This document shows, one piece after another, positions 8,647 to 17,076 of a DNA stretch of 64,000 bases. The notes below the pieces were generated by a model. That model ran no database searches and was not told where the DNA came from. It saw nothing but the letters and a program-made list of their open reading frames with translations. The translations under genes and the position numbers were made by a program. The stretch comes from Chloroflexota bacterium (GTDB taxonomy: Bacteria > Chloroflexota > Anaerolineae > Aggregatilineales > Aggregatilineaceae): assembly GCA_012729765.1 (NCBI GenBank), contig JAAYCM010000054.1, positions 1-64,000 on the forward strand, written 5' to 3'. Every line of letters begins with the position of its first letter. The first letter of the stretch is position 1.

Positions 8647-9297
8647 ATGTCTCAGCATAATGGCCACAGTCACAACGGATACCATGAAAAACTGCGCTCC
8701 CCCGCCTTCCTGAGCAGCTTCGAGCTGGATTTCGCGCCGGTGGATCGTCCCCGGATCGAAATGGTGGTGACCGATCTCCTGCAGGCGGTCGGCGAGGACG
8801 TGCAGCGCCCAGGGCTGGAAGAGACGCCCCGGCGCGTGGCGCGGATGTACGAGGAACTACTGAGCGGCTATCGCACCGATCCGTTGGCCCTGATCAACGA
8901 GGCGATCTTCCCGGTCGAGCACGACGATATGGTCATCGTGCGCGATATCGAGTTTTCCAGCCTGTGCGAGCACCACCTGCTGCCGTTCATCGGACATGCG
9001 CATGTCGCGTATATCCCGCGCGGCAAGGTGATCGGCCTCTCCAAAATTCCGCGCATCGTGGATATGTTCGCGCACCGGCTGCAACTGCAAGAGCGCCTGA
9101 CGCGGCAGATCGCCAATTTCATCCAGGAAGTGCTCGATCCGCAGGGCGTCGCGGTCGTGCTGGATGGGAAGCATATGTGCTCGACCATTCGCGGCGTCGA
9201 GAAGCACGATTCGAGCATGACCACCAGTGCGATGCTGGGCACCTTCCTGACCCGTGACAGCGCGCGCACCGAGTTTCTCACGCTGATCACCCGTTAA
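8647..9297 (+). CDS. folE: GTP cyclohydrolase I
   Basis: Converts GTP to 7,8-dihydroneopterin triphosphate, the first step to folate or tetrahydrobiopterin. 216 residues from ATG 8647 (GGAG eight bases upstream; starts at 8632 or 8635 overlap the reductase stop). Zinc ligands are Cys107 and His110 in [18 protein letters not shown], and Cys178 in [33 protein letters not shown] is the conserved core. The N-terminus is unusually His/Asn-rich. Its place in a TrmB-controlled operon with a Rieske reductase is unusual for a housekeeping folate gene. Confidence 0.93.
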   Translation: MSQHNGHSHNGYHEKLRSPAFLSSFELDFAPVDRPRIEMVVTDLLQAVGEDVQRPGLEETPRRVARMYEELLSGYRTDPLALINEAIFPVEHDDMVIVRDIEFSSLCEHHLLPFIGHAHVAYIPRGKVIGLSKIPRIVDMFAHRLQLQERLTRQIANFIQEVLDPQGVAVVLDGKHMCSTIRGVEKHDSSMTTSAMLGTFLTRDSARTEFLTLITR

Positions 9298-9318
9298 TCA
9301 CACGGGTTCCTCCTGCAA

Positions 9319-9378
9319 GGGGTGAGCAGCGGCAGCAGGCCATGGTGCTGCTGGCTGCTCACCCCACGCCCCGATTTT
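9319..9378 (+). terminator. Terminator of the Rieske-folE operon
   Basis: GGGGTGAGCAGC (9319-9330) pairs perfectly with GCTGCTCACCCC (9354-9365), with an inner CAGCA/TGCTG extension. A T5 run follows at about 9375 after ten bases. Confidence 0.6.
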
Positions 9379-9397
9379 TCCTGCGGCGCGGTCTCAG

Positions 9398-9403
9398 TAT
9401 AAT
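9398..9403 (+). promoter_or_regulatory. Possible -10 box before rhaB
   Basis: A perfect TATAAT lies 50 bases before the kinase start. No convincing -35 hexamer is seen, so the promoter may need an activator. Confidence 0.35.
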
Positions 9404-9453
9404 GAAGGCATCCCCACCTGGCACGGCGTGCAGCACATGGAGCCGTAGTGGTC

Positions 9454-10932
9454 ATGCCCGATTTTCTGGCGTTCGACATTGGCAGCTCAGAAGGGCGCGT
9501 CAGCATCGGCACACTGGCCGGTGACCGCCTGAATATTCAATTCCTGCACCGCTTTCCGAATAAGGCTGTTCCGGTGCAAGATTCGCTGTACTGGGACATT
9601 CTGTATCTGTGGGATGGCGTGCTAGCGGGATTGCAGCGTTGTTTCGGGGCGGCGGGCTGTCATCCGGAAAGCCTCGCGCTGGATACCTGGTCGGTCGATT
9701 TTGCCCTGCTGGACGAAGCAGGCCGGTTGATGGACAACCCGGTCCACAACCGCGACGCGCGCACCGATGGTGTGATGGAGCAGGTCTTTGAGATCGTGTC
9801 CCGCGACGAAATCTATCGCCGGACCGGGATTCAGTTCATGCAGATCAACACCCTCTACCAGCTCTATGCCCTGGTGCTGGCGGAGTCGTCGTCTCTACAG
9901 CGCGCCGCGACCTTCCTCTCGGTCGCCGATCTGCTGAACTACTGGCTCACCGGGCAGCCGGTGGTCGAGTGGACCAGCGCGACCTGCACCCAGTGTTACG
10001 ATCCGCATGCGCAGTCGTGGGCGACCGATCTTCTCGACCGTTTGCACATCCCCAGCCACATCTTTCCCCCGGTTGTGCCGCCGGGGAGTGTCCTGGGGCC
10101 GCTGCGCCCGCCGAAAGTCCTCTTCCCGAACGTGGGCGAGACGCCGGTCGTTGCCGTCGCCACGCACGACACCGGCTCGGCGGTGGCCGCCGTGCCCGCC
10201 GAAGGGGAGCGCTTCGCCTACATCAGCTCCGGTACCTGGTCGCTGATGGGCGCGGAAGTGCACGCGCCGGTGATCACGCCAGCGGGCCTCACGTACAATT
10301 TTACCAACGAGGGCGGGGCAGGTGGCACGTTCCGGCTGCTCAAGAACATTCTGGGGATGTGGTTGGTGCAGGCGTGCCAGGATGTCTGGGCGCTGGAAGG
10401 CGCGCGTTACACCCCGGCAGAGCTGGTCGAGCTGGCGGCGCAGGCCCCTGCGTTCGGCCCACTGATCGATCCTTACCCCAACAGCCCCTACTTCCGCACG
10501 CCGGGCGATATGCCAGCCCGGATCAACGCGTTTCTGCGCGCGACGGGCCAGCCTGCTCTCACCGACCGGCCCGGCATCCTGCGCTGCATCTTCGAGAGCC
10601 TGGCGCTCAAATATCGCCAGACGCTCCAGCAGCTTGAGGAAATCGTGGGCTATCCGATCGAGGTGATTCATATCGTGGGCGGTGGCTCGCGCAACACGCT
10701 GCTGTGCCAGATGGCCGCCGACGCCACCAACCGCCCCGTGATTGCCGGGCCGGACGAGGCAACCACCATCGGCAATATCCTCGTGCAGGCCGTGGCGACC
10801 GGGCACCTGCCGTCGATCGCCGCCGGTCGCGCGCTGGTGCGGCGCTCGTTCCCGCTCAAGCGCTACGAGCCGTGTCCCTCGGATGACTGGGACCGTGCCT
10901 ACAGCCGGTTCCTGCACCTTGCCGGGGAATAG
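9454..10932 (+). CDS. rhaB: Rhamnulokinase (FGGY family)
   Basis: 492 residues. It phosphorylates L-rhamnulose at O1 in rhamnose catabolism. FGGY_N features include FLAFDIGSSEGR, LALDTWSVDFALLD, HNRDARTDGVMEQ and TGIQFMQINTLYQLYAL, the last being very like known RhaB. FGGY_C has HDTGSAVAAVP with the catalytic Asp, SSGTWSLMG, and IHIVGGGSRNTLLCQMAAD. ATG 9454 is preferred over GTG 9448 because GGAG is well placed. No rhamnose isomerase or aldolase lies next to it, so a related deoxy-ketose substrate such as fuculose cannot be excluded. Confidence 0.85.
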   Translation: MPDFLAFDIGSSEGRVSIGTLAGDRLNIQFLHRFPNKAVPVQDSLYWDILYLWDGVLAGLQRCFGAAGCHPESLALDTWSVDFALLDEAGRLMDNPVHNRDARTDGVMEQVFEIVSRDEIYRRTGIQFMQINTLYQLYALVLAESSSLQRAATFLSVADLLNYWLTGQPVVEWTSATCTQCYDPHAQSWATDLLDRLHIPSHIFPPVVPPGSVLGPLRPPKVLFPNVGETPVVAVATHDTGSAVAAVPAEGERFAYISSGTWSLMGAEVHAPVITPAGLTYNFTNEGGAGGTFRLLKNILGMWLVQACQDVWALEGARYTPAELVELAAQAPAFGPLIDPYPNSPYFRTPGDMPARINAFLRATGQPALTDRPGILRCIFESLALKYRQTLQQLEEIVGYPIEVIHIVGGGSRNTLLCQMAADATNRPVIAGPDEATTIGNILVQAVATGHLPSIAAGRALVRRSFPLKRYEPCPSDDWDRAYSRFLHLAGE

Positions 10933-10940
10933 GCAGGCTG

Positions 10941-10970
10941 CGCCCCACAGCGGCAAAATTCTGCGGGGCG
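10941..10970. terminator. Hairpin between convergent rhaB and GyrI-like genes
   Basis: CGCCCCACAG pairs with CTGCGGGGCG (one mismatch) around a ten-base AT-rich loop. It lies nine bases after the rhaB stop. No long T-run is present. Confidence 0.45.
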
Positions 10971-10995
10971 CGAATGATGCTCTCCAATACGATCG

Positions 10996-11451
10996 TTACG
11001 GGGCAATCGGTATATATATGTCCAGCACAACCTCATCGAAGGGTTCGACCGCCGGTGAGAGGGCTTCTTCCAGCCATTGATGGCTGGCGCAGCGATACGG
11101 GCTGTCCTCGCGCCACGCGGCCAACCGCCGCCACGTTTCGGTGATCTGAGGCAGTTTGCAGCGCGTCACGGCATACAGCCCGCCGCCGAACTCCTTGATC
11201 GTGATGTCGCCGCCCGGCTGGACCTCCGGCCCGACGGTAACCCACTGTTCGTAGCCGTAATTCGGGCTGCCCGGCGATGGATCCGGGTTGTTGAAGCCGA
11301 AAAAGCGGTGTTCCTCAGGCCGGAGGCCGGTCGCCTGCATCCAGGCCAGCAGCTTCTCCCAGGCGATCACTTCCGGGCTGGGGCCGAAACCATGTGCCAT
11401 AGCCACGCGCATCGGCTCCAGGCGCACGATTCGTACATCGATCTCACTCAT
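10996..11451 (-). CDS. GyrI-like / AraC-effector-binding domain protein
   Basis: 151 residues forming a single GyrI-like small-molecule-binding domain: VRIVRLEPMRVAMAHGFG, GYEQWVTVGPEVQPGGDITIKEFGGGLYAV, WLEEALSP. Standalone members can bind drugs or heme-like ligands or act with regulators. It is divergent from a YafY/WYL regulator, and a perfect inverted repeat lies between them, so it is probably a member of that regulator's small regulon. Confidence 0.82.
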   Translation of the reverse strand: MSEIDVRIVRLEPMRVAMAHGFGPSPEVIAWEKLLAWMQATGLRPEEHRFFGFNNPDPSPGSPNYGYEQWVTVGPEVQPGGDITIKEFGGGLYAVTRCKLPQITETWRRLAAWREDSPYRCASHQWLEEALSPAVEPFDEVVLDIYIPIAP

Positions 11452-11500
11452 TGATCCGTTCCCTTTCGTAGCCAGGTTTCTATTCTGATCTTACGCCGCA

Positions 11501-11525
11501 AAACCTGACATCCTGTGTCAGGTTT
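11501..11525. promoter_or_regulatory. Perfect inverted-repeat operator between GyrI-like and WYL genes
   Basis: AAACCTGACA (11501-11510) and TGTCAGGTTT (11516-11525) are exact inverted repeats around TCCTG. The site sits 36 bases before the WYL regulator start and 50 bases before the divergent gene, well placed for shared control. Confidence 0.65.
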
Positions 11526-11560
11526 TTCAGGTAGAATCAAATTGATCAGGAGAGGCGAGC

Positions 11561-12553
11561 ATGCGTGCGGATCGGTTGATAGCCTTGTTGATGCTGCTGC
11601 AGCGGCGCGGGCAAATGACGGCTCAGGCGCTGGCGGATGAGCTGGAAACCTCGGTGCGGACCGTTTACCGCGATATCGACGCGTTGAGCGCCGCCGGTAT
11701 CCCGATCTATGCGGAGCGTGGGCGCGGCGGCGGCTGTGCCCTGCTTGACAGCTTCCAGACGAATCTAACCGGCCTGACCGAGAATGAGGTTCGCGCGCTG
11801 TTTATGCTCAGTATTCCGGGGCCACTCGCCACGCTCGGCGTCGCGGAGGAGCTTAAATCGGCCATGCTCAAGCTGAGCGCGGCACTGCCCGCTGCGCGCC
11901 GCCAGGATGAAGATCGGGTGCGCCAGCGCATACATCTGGATTCAAGCTGGTGGTTTCAGGCGCACGAGCCGGTGCCCCACCTGGACGTGATTCAGCGCGC
12001 TGTGTGGCAGGATCACAAGCTGCGCCTGACCTACTGCCGCCCCTATCCGATACAGGATCAGGTCGAGCTGCTGGTTGAACCGTATGGGCTGGTGGCGAAG
12101 GCGGGCGTGTGGTATCTTGTCGCGCTGAATCAGGCGCGGTTCCGCGCCTACCGCGTTACTCGCCTGCTCGGTGCAGAGCTTGTGCCGGAATCGTTTGAGC
12201 GGTGTCCCGATTTTGACCTGGCGGCGTTCTGGCAGGCGTGGAGCGCCGAGTTTGAAGAGAATCGCGCCAACTACCCGGTGACTGTGCGTGCCGCGCCGGA
12301 CCTGATCGCCTTGCTGCCGCTCTACTTTGGTGAGGCAGTGCGCGCACAGATCGTGCAGGCCGGGCCGCCTGACGCCGGCGGATGGCTGATCCTCACCCTG
12401 CCGTTTGATCGCCTGGAGCCGGCGCGGGATCGCATCCTGGGGTTTGGGCGGGCAATCGAGGTCCTGGCACCGGAAGCGCTGCGCCTGAGCGTGATCGATT
12501 ACGCTCAGCAGATCGTCGCGTTCTATCACGAGCGCGGCGAGCATGGCGGCTGA
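11561..12553 (+). CDS. YafY-type HTH-WYL transcriptional regulator
   Basis: 330 residues. The N-terminal HTH_11 (RLIALLMLLQRRGQMTAQALADELETSVRTVYRDIDALSAAGIP) is followed by a WYL domain from about residue 140 (LRLTYCRPYPIQDQVELLVEPYGLVAKAGVWYLVALN) and a WCX extension. WYL domains bind small ligands or nucleic acids and turn the HTH into a sensor. ATG 11561 follows CAGGAGAGG. It probably controls itself and the GyrI-like neighbour through the operator at 11501-11525. Confidence 0.9.
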   Translation: MRADRLIALLMLLQRRGQMTAQALADELETSVRTVYRDIDALSAAGIPIYAERGRGGGCALLDSFQTNLTGLTENEVRALFMLSIPGPLATLGVAEELKSAMLKLSAALPAARRQDEDRVRQRIHLDSSWWFQAHEPVPHLDVIQRAVWQDHKLRLTYCRPYPIQDQVELLVEPYGLVAKAGVWYLVALNQARFRAYRVTRLLGAELVPESFERCPDFDLAAFWQAWSAEFEENRANYPVTVRAAPDLIALLPLYFGEAVRAQIVQAGPPDAGGWLILTLPFDRLEPARDRILGFGRAIEVLAPEALRLSVIDYAQQIVAFYHERGEHGG

Positions 12554-12626
12554 TCAGGTGCTCCCGCCGCGACCGAGGCCCCGGCTGGCTAACGCTTAGA
12601 CAGATAGGTCCCTGGAACGCAAGCAA

Positions 12627-12656
12627 CAGGGTAGGTATGTCACCTACCCTGTTTTT
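12627..12656 (+). terminator. Rho-independent terminator of the WYL gene
   Basis: Perfect stem CAGGGTAGGT / ACCTACCCTG with loop ATGTC and a T5 run. It lies between convergent genes and may also slow xylanase transcripts from the other side. Confidence 0.85.
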
Positions 12657-12688
12657 GCACACATATCCTGCCCGGCAGGGATGACGTG

Positions 12689-14491
12689 CTACTGCGCTTT
12701 GTCCCAGAAAATAAGCTGGCCGAACAGGCTGGGGTTGTTCCACGACTGGTCCTGCGTATCCGCCGCCGACCAGATCAGCTTGGTATCACGATCCGTGCCC
12801 GATGTCCCGTTCAGGTGTGTTTGAAATCCCAGCACGCCAAGATGTTCCGGCACGATCTCCCACACACCGGTCGTCAGGGGCACGGCGGCTTCGATCACGT
12901 AGCCCGTGTCAGTCTCCACCGCGACAAACTCTAGCTGCGCATCAGCGCTGCTGTTACCGCCAACCAGCGGCGCGTCGGGCTGCGCGATATTGGCCGCCAT
13001 GATCCCGATCTGGACGATGCCCGATCCATACGATGACGCGCCCAGGTCGCCGGTCGTGTTGAGATAGAACTCGATCGAGTCCTCGCGATACCATTCGCCA
13101 GGCTCATACAGGCCGTAGACGAGATTGCTGTCGGTGACATTCGCCATATAGTAGAGGTGCGTGCCGTCGGCGGCCAGCGCAAACTCGAACGAGGTGTCAT
13201 TTCCGTCGGGGACCGTCGTGCCGCTGTCAACCGTCACGCGCGGCACGTTTTCCCAGTCGCCCAGATCGCCGTCGAGCGTGATCGGCACGTCAAACGGCGC
13301 GTAATAGATCAGGCCGGGAACCGGGTCGGGGGCCAACTGCGCCGGATCGGTTTTAGTCGGGGCGCCCACGTCAGCTGCGGCGGCTTCCGGCCCGGCAAGT
13401 ATCGCCGCGATCTCATCATCGGTCAGCGGCGATTCTACTCCGGCCCGCCGCGCGAGCAGGTCCGCCAGCGCGTAGTAGGCCGGTTTGGGCTGGTAATCCT
13501 CGTCGAATAGCAGCGGCTTGACCGTCGGGTTATCGAAAAACGAGACCGTGCGCAGCCACGAGAATTTGTCCGACACGCCCCAGATGACGAACGCGGTGCA
13601 GTTGTCGGCGTCCAGGCAGGTTTCCATCAGGTGATAGTAGTCCTGCGCCTGCCGCCGGAACAGCTCATCGTCGGCCTCACCCAGGTACTTGATATCGACT
13701 TCGGTGAACTGTACTTCCAGCCCCAGCTCGCCCAGGCGCGCCATATTGTCCGCGACCGAGCCGAAATTGATCGCGCCCACGTCGAAATGCGCCTGCATCC
13801 CGATCCCGTGCAGCGGGATATCGCGCTCAAGGAAGTCCTGCGCCATCGCGTAAACGGCATCCGACTTGGCGTTCATGCCTTCTGCGCCAAAGTCGTTATA
13901 CAGCAGGATGGCATCCGGGTCGGCTTCGTGCGCGAACTGGAAGGCCATCTCGATGTAATCTTCGCCGATGAAGCGCAGCCAGGCGGTATCGCGCAGCCTG
14001 GCCCCATCGAACGCCTCATTCACCACGTCCCAATACGCGATCCGGCCCTTGTAGCGCCCGACAACGGTCGTGATATGTTCGCGCAGAATTTCGATGGCTT
14101 CGTCGCGGCTGAAGTCGCCCGACTCAACCCAGTCCGGCGAGCACGAGTGCCAGATCAGGGTGTGGCCGTGAATCACCATGTCGTTTTCTTCCGCGAATTC
14201 GACCAGTTGATCGAACTGGGTGAAGTCGTATTCGCCGCGCGCGGTGGAAAGCATACAAAACTTGGCTTCGTGCTCCGGCGTGAACATGTTGAATTCGCGC
14301 GCCAGAATTTCGTGGTGCGAGGCGTTGTTGAGATGGTGCGTCCAGGCCGCCGCCCCAACGTAGAGATCGTTTTGCTCAGCCAGCTCGCGCAGCGAAAAGC
14401 TGGTGTCCTGGGCGCGGGCCGGGGTCAGCGTGGGTAGCAGGGAGAGGATGAGGAGTGGGATGATCAGCAGTTTCGCGGCTTTGATAATCAT
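12689..14491 (-). CDS. Secreted GH10 endo-1,4-beta-xylanase with C-terminal CBM9-like domain
   Basis: 600 residues from ATG 14491 (AAAGGAG nine bases upstream; the frame is open further but without a signal sequence). The signal peptide ends near residue 28 (ARAQ). The GH10 barrel (about 33-370) has acid/base Glu159 in WDVVNEAF and nucleophile Glu264 in QFTEVDI, plus IHGHTLIWH. Residues of about 400-600 (DGDLGDWENVP, SIEFYLNTTG, ending in SLFGQLIFW) match CBM9/DOMON-type carbohydrate-binding modules. It cleaves xylan outside the cell. A LacI-type operator lies at its promoter. Confidence 0.93.
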   Translation of the reverse strand: MIIKAAKLLIIPLLILSLLPTLTPARAQDTSFSLRELAEQNDLYVGAAAWTHHLNNASHHEILAREFNMFTPEHEAKFCMLSTARGEYDFTQFDQLVEFAEENDMVIHGHTLIWHSCSPDWVESGDFSRDEAIEILREHITTVVGRYKGRIAYWDVVNEAFDGARLRDTAWLRFIGEDYIEMAFQFAHEADPDAILLYNDFGAEGMNAKSDAVYAMAQDFLERDIPLHGIGMQAHFDVGAINFGSVADNMARLGELGLEVQFTEVDIKYLGEADDELFRRQAQDYYHLMETCLDADNCTAFVIWGVSDKFSWLRTVSFFDNPTVKPLLFDEDYQPKPAYYALADLLARRAGVESPLTDDEIAAILAGPEAAAADVGAPTKTDPAQLAPDPVPGLIYYAPFDVPITLDGDLGDWENVPRVTVDSGTTVPDGNDTSFEFALAADGTHLYYMANVTDSNLVYGLYEPGEWYREDSIEFYLNTTGDLGASSYGSGIVQIGIMAANIAQPDAPLVGGNSSADAQLEFVAVETDTGYVIEAAVPLTTGVWEIVPEHLGVLGFQTHLNGTSGTDRDTKLIWSAADTQDQSWNNPSLFGQLIFWDKAQ

Positions 14492-14616
14492 TAACATTCG
14501 CTCCTTTGGGTCAATAAATCTTCTCTTGTGCTCGGCGAGAGGCATAGGGCTTAGATACTCGTGATGCAGGCGCACCCCCTTTTGGGAAAAACGGCAGTTC
14601 AATCTGGCTCGACATT

Positions 14617-14646
14617 TTGCAAGCGCTTGCAATTTTTCTAAGTATA
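14617..14646 (-). promoter_or_regulatory. LacI-type operator and -10 box of the xylanase gene
   Basis: TTGCAAGCGCTTGCAA (14617-14632) is a perfect 16-bp palindrome with a central CG, the hallmark of LacI-family sites. On the minus strand TATACT (14646-14641) lies nine bases upstream of it, so a bound repressor would block the start site. The remaining bases to the divergent racemase gene (14647-14800) show only a possible TATACT at 14723 for that gene. Confidence 0.72.
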
Positions 14647-14800
14647 GCATTATTTAGGCCGCGCGGGCTATCATCTGCCCGGCAGTCGCGCTGATCCGTC
14701 CGGCGTTTGAGTTGTTCTGCGCTATACTGAACGCCACTATTCCACGCAGACGGCGCGCCGAGAGATGCACGCTGGTGGGCATCGATCAACAGGGGGCAGC

Positions 14801-15490
14801 ATGAAGACGATCGGGTTGTTGGGGGGTATGAGCTGGCATTCGTCGCTGGCCTACTACCGCATAATCAATGAGACAATCCAGGCGCGGCTGGGCGGTGTTC
14901 ATTCGGCTCGCTGCGTGTTGTACTCGGTCGAGTTCGGGGAGCTCGACGGGCTGGAACGCGACGATCGTTGGGATGATGTCGTGCCGATCGTGGTCGCGGC
15001 GGCGCAAAGCGTGGAGCGGGCGGGGGCTGATTTTCTGGTCATCTGCACCAACACGACGCACAAGCTGGCCGATCATATCCAGGCCGCGATCGATATCCCG
15101 CTGCTGCATATCGCCGACGCCACAGCGGACGCGGTTCGGGCCGCAGGGTTGGCACGGGTCGGGCTGTTGGGCACGCGTTTCACGATGGAAGAGGACTATA
15201 TTCGGGGCCGCCTGACGGGTAGGCATGGGCTGGATGTGCTCGTCCCGTCCGAGCCTGAGCGTATAGTGGTGAACGATGTAATTTATGATGAGTTGTGCGC
15301 CGGTGTGTTTCGAGACGAGGCGCGGGCCAGCTACCGTGACATCATGGCGCGGCTGGTCACGGCGGGAGCCAAGGGGATCATCTTGGGGTGCACCGAGATC
15401 GGGCTGCTGGTCCGGCCTGAGGACTGCACGGTTCCGCTGTTCGATACCGCGCAGATTCACGCGGTCGCGGCGGCTGAATATGCACTGTAG
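14801..15490 (+). CDS. Aspartate/glutamate racemase family protein
   Basis: 229 residues with two symmetric cysteine motifs: FLVICTNTTHKLAD and GIILGCTEIGLLV. These are the paired catalytic Cys of cofactor-independent amino-acid racemases. The start MKTIGLLGGMSWHSSLAYYR is characteristic of the Asp/Glu/hydantoin racemase group. ATG 14801 follows AGGGGGC. It probably makes a D-amino acid in the cytoplasm. It is divergent from the xylanase and shows no clear functional link to it. Confidence 0.88.
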   Translation: MKTIGLLGGMSWHSSLAYYRIINETIQARLGGVHSARCVLYSVEFGELDGLERDDRWDDVVPIVVAAAQSVERAGADFLVICTNTTHKLADHIQAAIDIPLLHIADATADAVRAAGLARVGLLGTRFTMEEDYIRGRLTGRHGLDVLVPSEPERIVVNDVIYDELCAGVFRDEARASYRDIMARLVTAGAKGIILGCTEIGLLVRPEDCTVPLFDTAQIHAVAAAEYAL

Positions 15491-15565
15491 CGGCTCTGAC
15501 TTCTACCCGTAGCCGGGCAGGGCCGGCTGCATACATTTGCTTTCATCTTCGAAAGGACAGGTTAT

Positions 15566-16966
15566 ATGCCAAAAGTAGCGTTTATTGGGGCGGGCAGCAC
15601 AGTTTTCGCCAAGAACCTGATGGGCGATATCCTGAGCTATCCGGAGCTGGCGGGCAGCACGATCAGCCTGATGGATATCGACCCGCACCGGCTGCAAACC
15701 TCGGAAGCTGTCGCGCACAAGATCAACGAGGCGCTCGGCGCGCACGCTACCATCGAAACGACGACCGACCGGTGCGCCGCGCTCGACGGGGCCGACTACG
15801 CCATCTGCATGATCCAGGTTGGTGGCTACGAGCCCGCGACCGTGATCGATTTCGAGATTCCCAAGAAGTACGGCCTGCGCCAGACGATCGCCGATACGCT
15901 CGGCATCGGTGGGATTATGCGCGCGCTGCGCACGATCCCGGTGCTGCTCGACATCGCGCACGATATGGAAGCGCTGTGCCCGGATGCGCTGTTCATCAAC
16001 TACGTCAACCCGATGGCGATGATCCAGTGGGCGCTCAGCCGCGGCTCAAAAATCAAGACTGTCGGGCTGTGCCACAGCGTGCCCCATACGGCGCATGAGC
16101 TGGCCCACGACATCGGCGTCCCGGCCGAGCAGATCAACTACCTGGTCGCCGGGATCAACCACATGGCGTTTTACCTCAGGTTCGAGGACCGGCGCACCGG
16201 CGAGGACCTGTATCCGAAAATTCGGCAGGTGGTCGAAGAAGGGCGCGTGCCCGCGACAAACCGCGTGCGCTACGATATGTTCACCCGGCTGGGCTACTTC
16301 GTGACCGAGAGCAGCGAGCACTTCAGCGAATACACGCCCTGGTTTATCAAACGCGATCACCCGGAGCTGATCGAGCGCTACAACATCCCGCTCGACGAGT
16401 ACATCGAGCGCTGCGAGGCGCAGATCATCGGCTGGGAGCTGATGGAGCAGCGCCAGGACGCCGGGCGCGCCCTGACTGAGGATGAGATTCGCGCCGCGCT
16501 GCAAGACACCAATCCCATGCCAACGATCCGCGAGGGCATCATCCAGGGGATGCTGAACTTCGATCGGCTGGAGCGCAGCGTCGAATACGGCTCCGGCATC
16601 ATCCACAGCATGGAAACCGGCACGCCGCGCGTGATCTATGGCAACGTGCCCAACGCCGGGCTGATCACCAACCTGCCGGCGGAGTGCTGTGTCGAGGTGC
16701 CGTGCCTGGTGGACGCGAACGGCATCCAGCCGACGCACATCGGCGCGCTGCCGCCCCATCTCGCCGCGCTGATCCAGACCAATGTCAATGTCCAATCCCT
16801 GGCGGTCGAGGCCGCACTGACCGGCAGGCGCGAGCACGTTTATCACGCCGCGATGCTCGATCCGCATACCGCCGCCGAGCTGACTCTGGACGAAATCTGG
16901 GCGATGGTCGATGAGTTGATCGCGGCACACGGCAGCTATTTGCCGAATTTCAATTCTGGCTTGTAA
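15566..16966 (+). CDS. GH4 glycoside hydrolase, alpha-galactosidase (MelA)-like
   Basis: 466 residues. GH4 enzymes use NAD+ and a divalent metal in an oxidation-elimination mechanism. Visible are the Rossmann start KVAFIGAGSTVFAKNL, NYVNPMAMIQWAL, the metal-site Cys in GLCHSVPHTAHELA, and GINHMAFYLRFEDR. Absence of a PTS gene nearby and the VFAKNL start favour alpha-galactosidase/galacturonidase-type members over phospho-glucosidases. It acts in the cytoplasm on galactosides or uronides. RBS GAAAGGAC. Confidence 0.87.
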   Translation: MPKVAFIGAGSTVFAKNLMGDILSYPELAGSTISLMDIDPHRLQTSEAVAHKINEALGAHATIETTTDRCAALDGADYAICMIQVGGYEPATVIDFEIPKKYGLRQTIADTLGIGGIMRALRTIPVLLDIAHDMEALCPDALFINYVNPMAMIQWALSRGSKIKTVGLCHSVPHTAHELAHDIGVPAEQINYLVAGINHMAFYLRFEDRRTGEDLYPKIRQVVEEGRVPATNRVRYDMFTRLGYFVTESSEHFSEYTPWFIKRDHPELIERYNIPLDEYIERCEAQIIGWELMEQRQDAGRALTEDEIRAALQDTNPMPTIREGIIQGMLNFDRLERSVEYGSGIIHSMETGTPRVIYGNVPNAGLITNLPAECCVEVPCLVDANGIQPTHIGALPPHLAALIQTNVNVQSLAVEAALTGRREHVYHAAMLDPHTAAELTLDEIWAMVDELIAAHGSYLPNFNSGL

Positions 16967-17001
16967 CCGTCTGGGGTACCGGATAGGCTGTAAATACGTG
17001 C

Positions 17002-17058
17002 CGGTCCTGATCCCCTCGACCGCATTCGTTTCGAATGGGGTGGAAGGCATCAGGACCG
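17002..17058. terminator. Long imperfect hairpin between convergent genes
   Basis: CGGTCCTGAT (17002-17011) pairs with ATCAGGACCG (17049-17058). Inside, CATTCG and CGAATG (17023-17037) form the tip around TTT. It lies between the GH4 stop and the converging STAS gene. No T-run is present, so it may act as a bidirectional stop or an mRNA stabiliser. Confidence 0.5.
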
Positions 17059-17076
17059 ACAGGGCCAAATGGAGAC

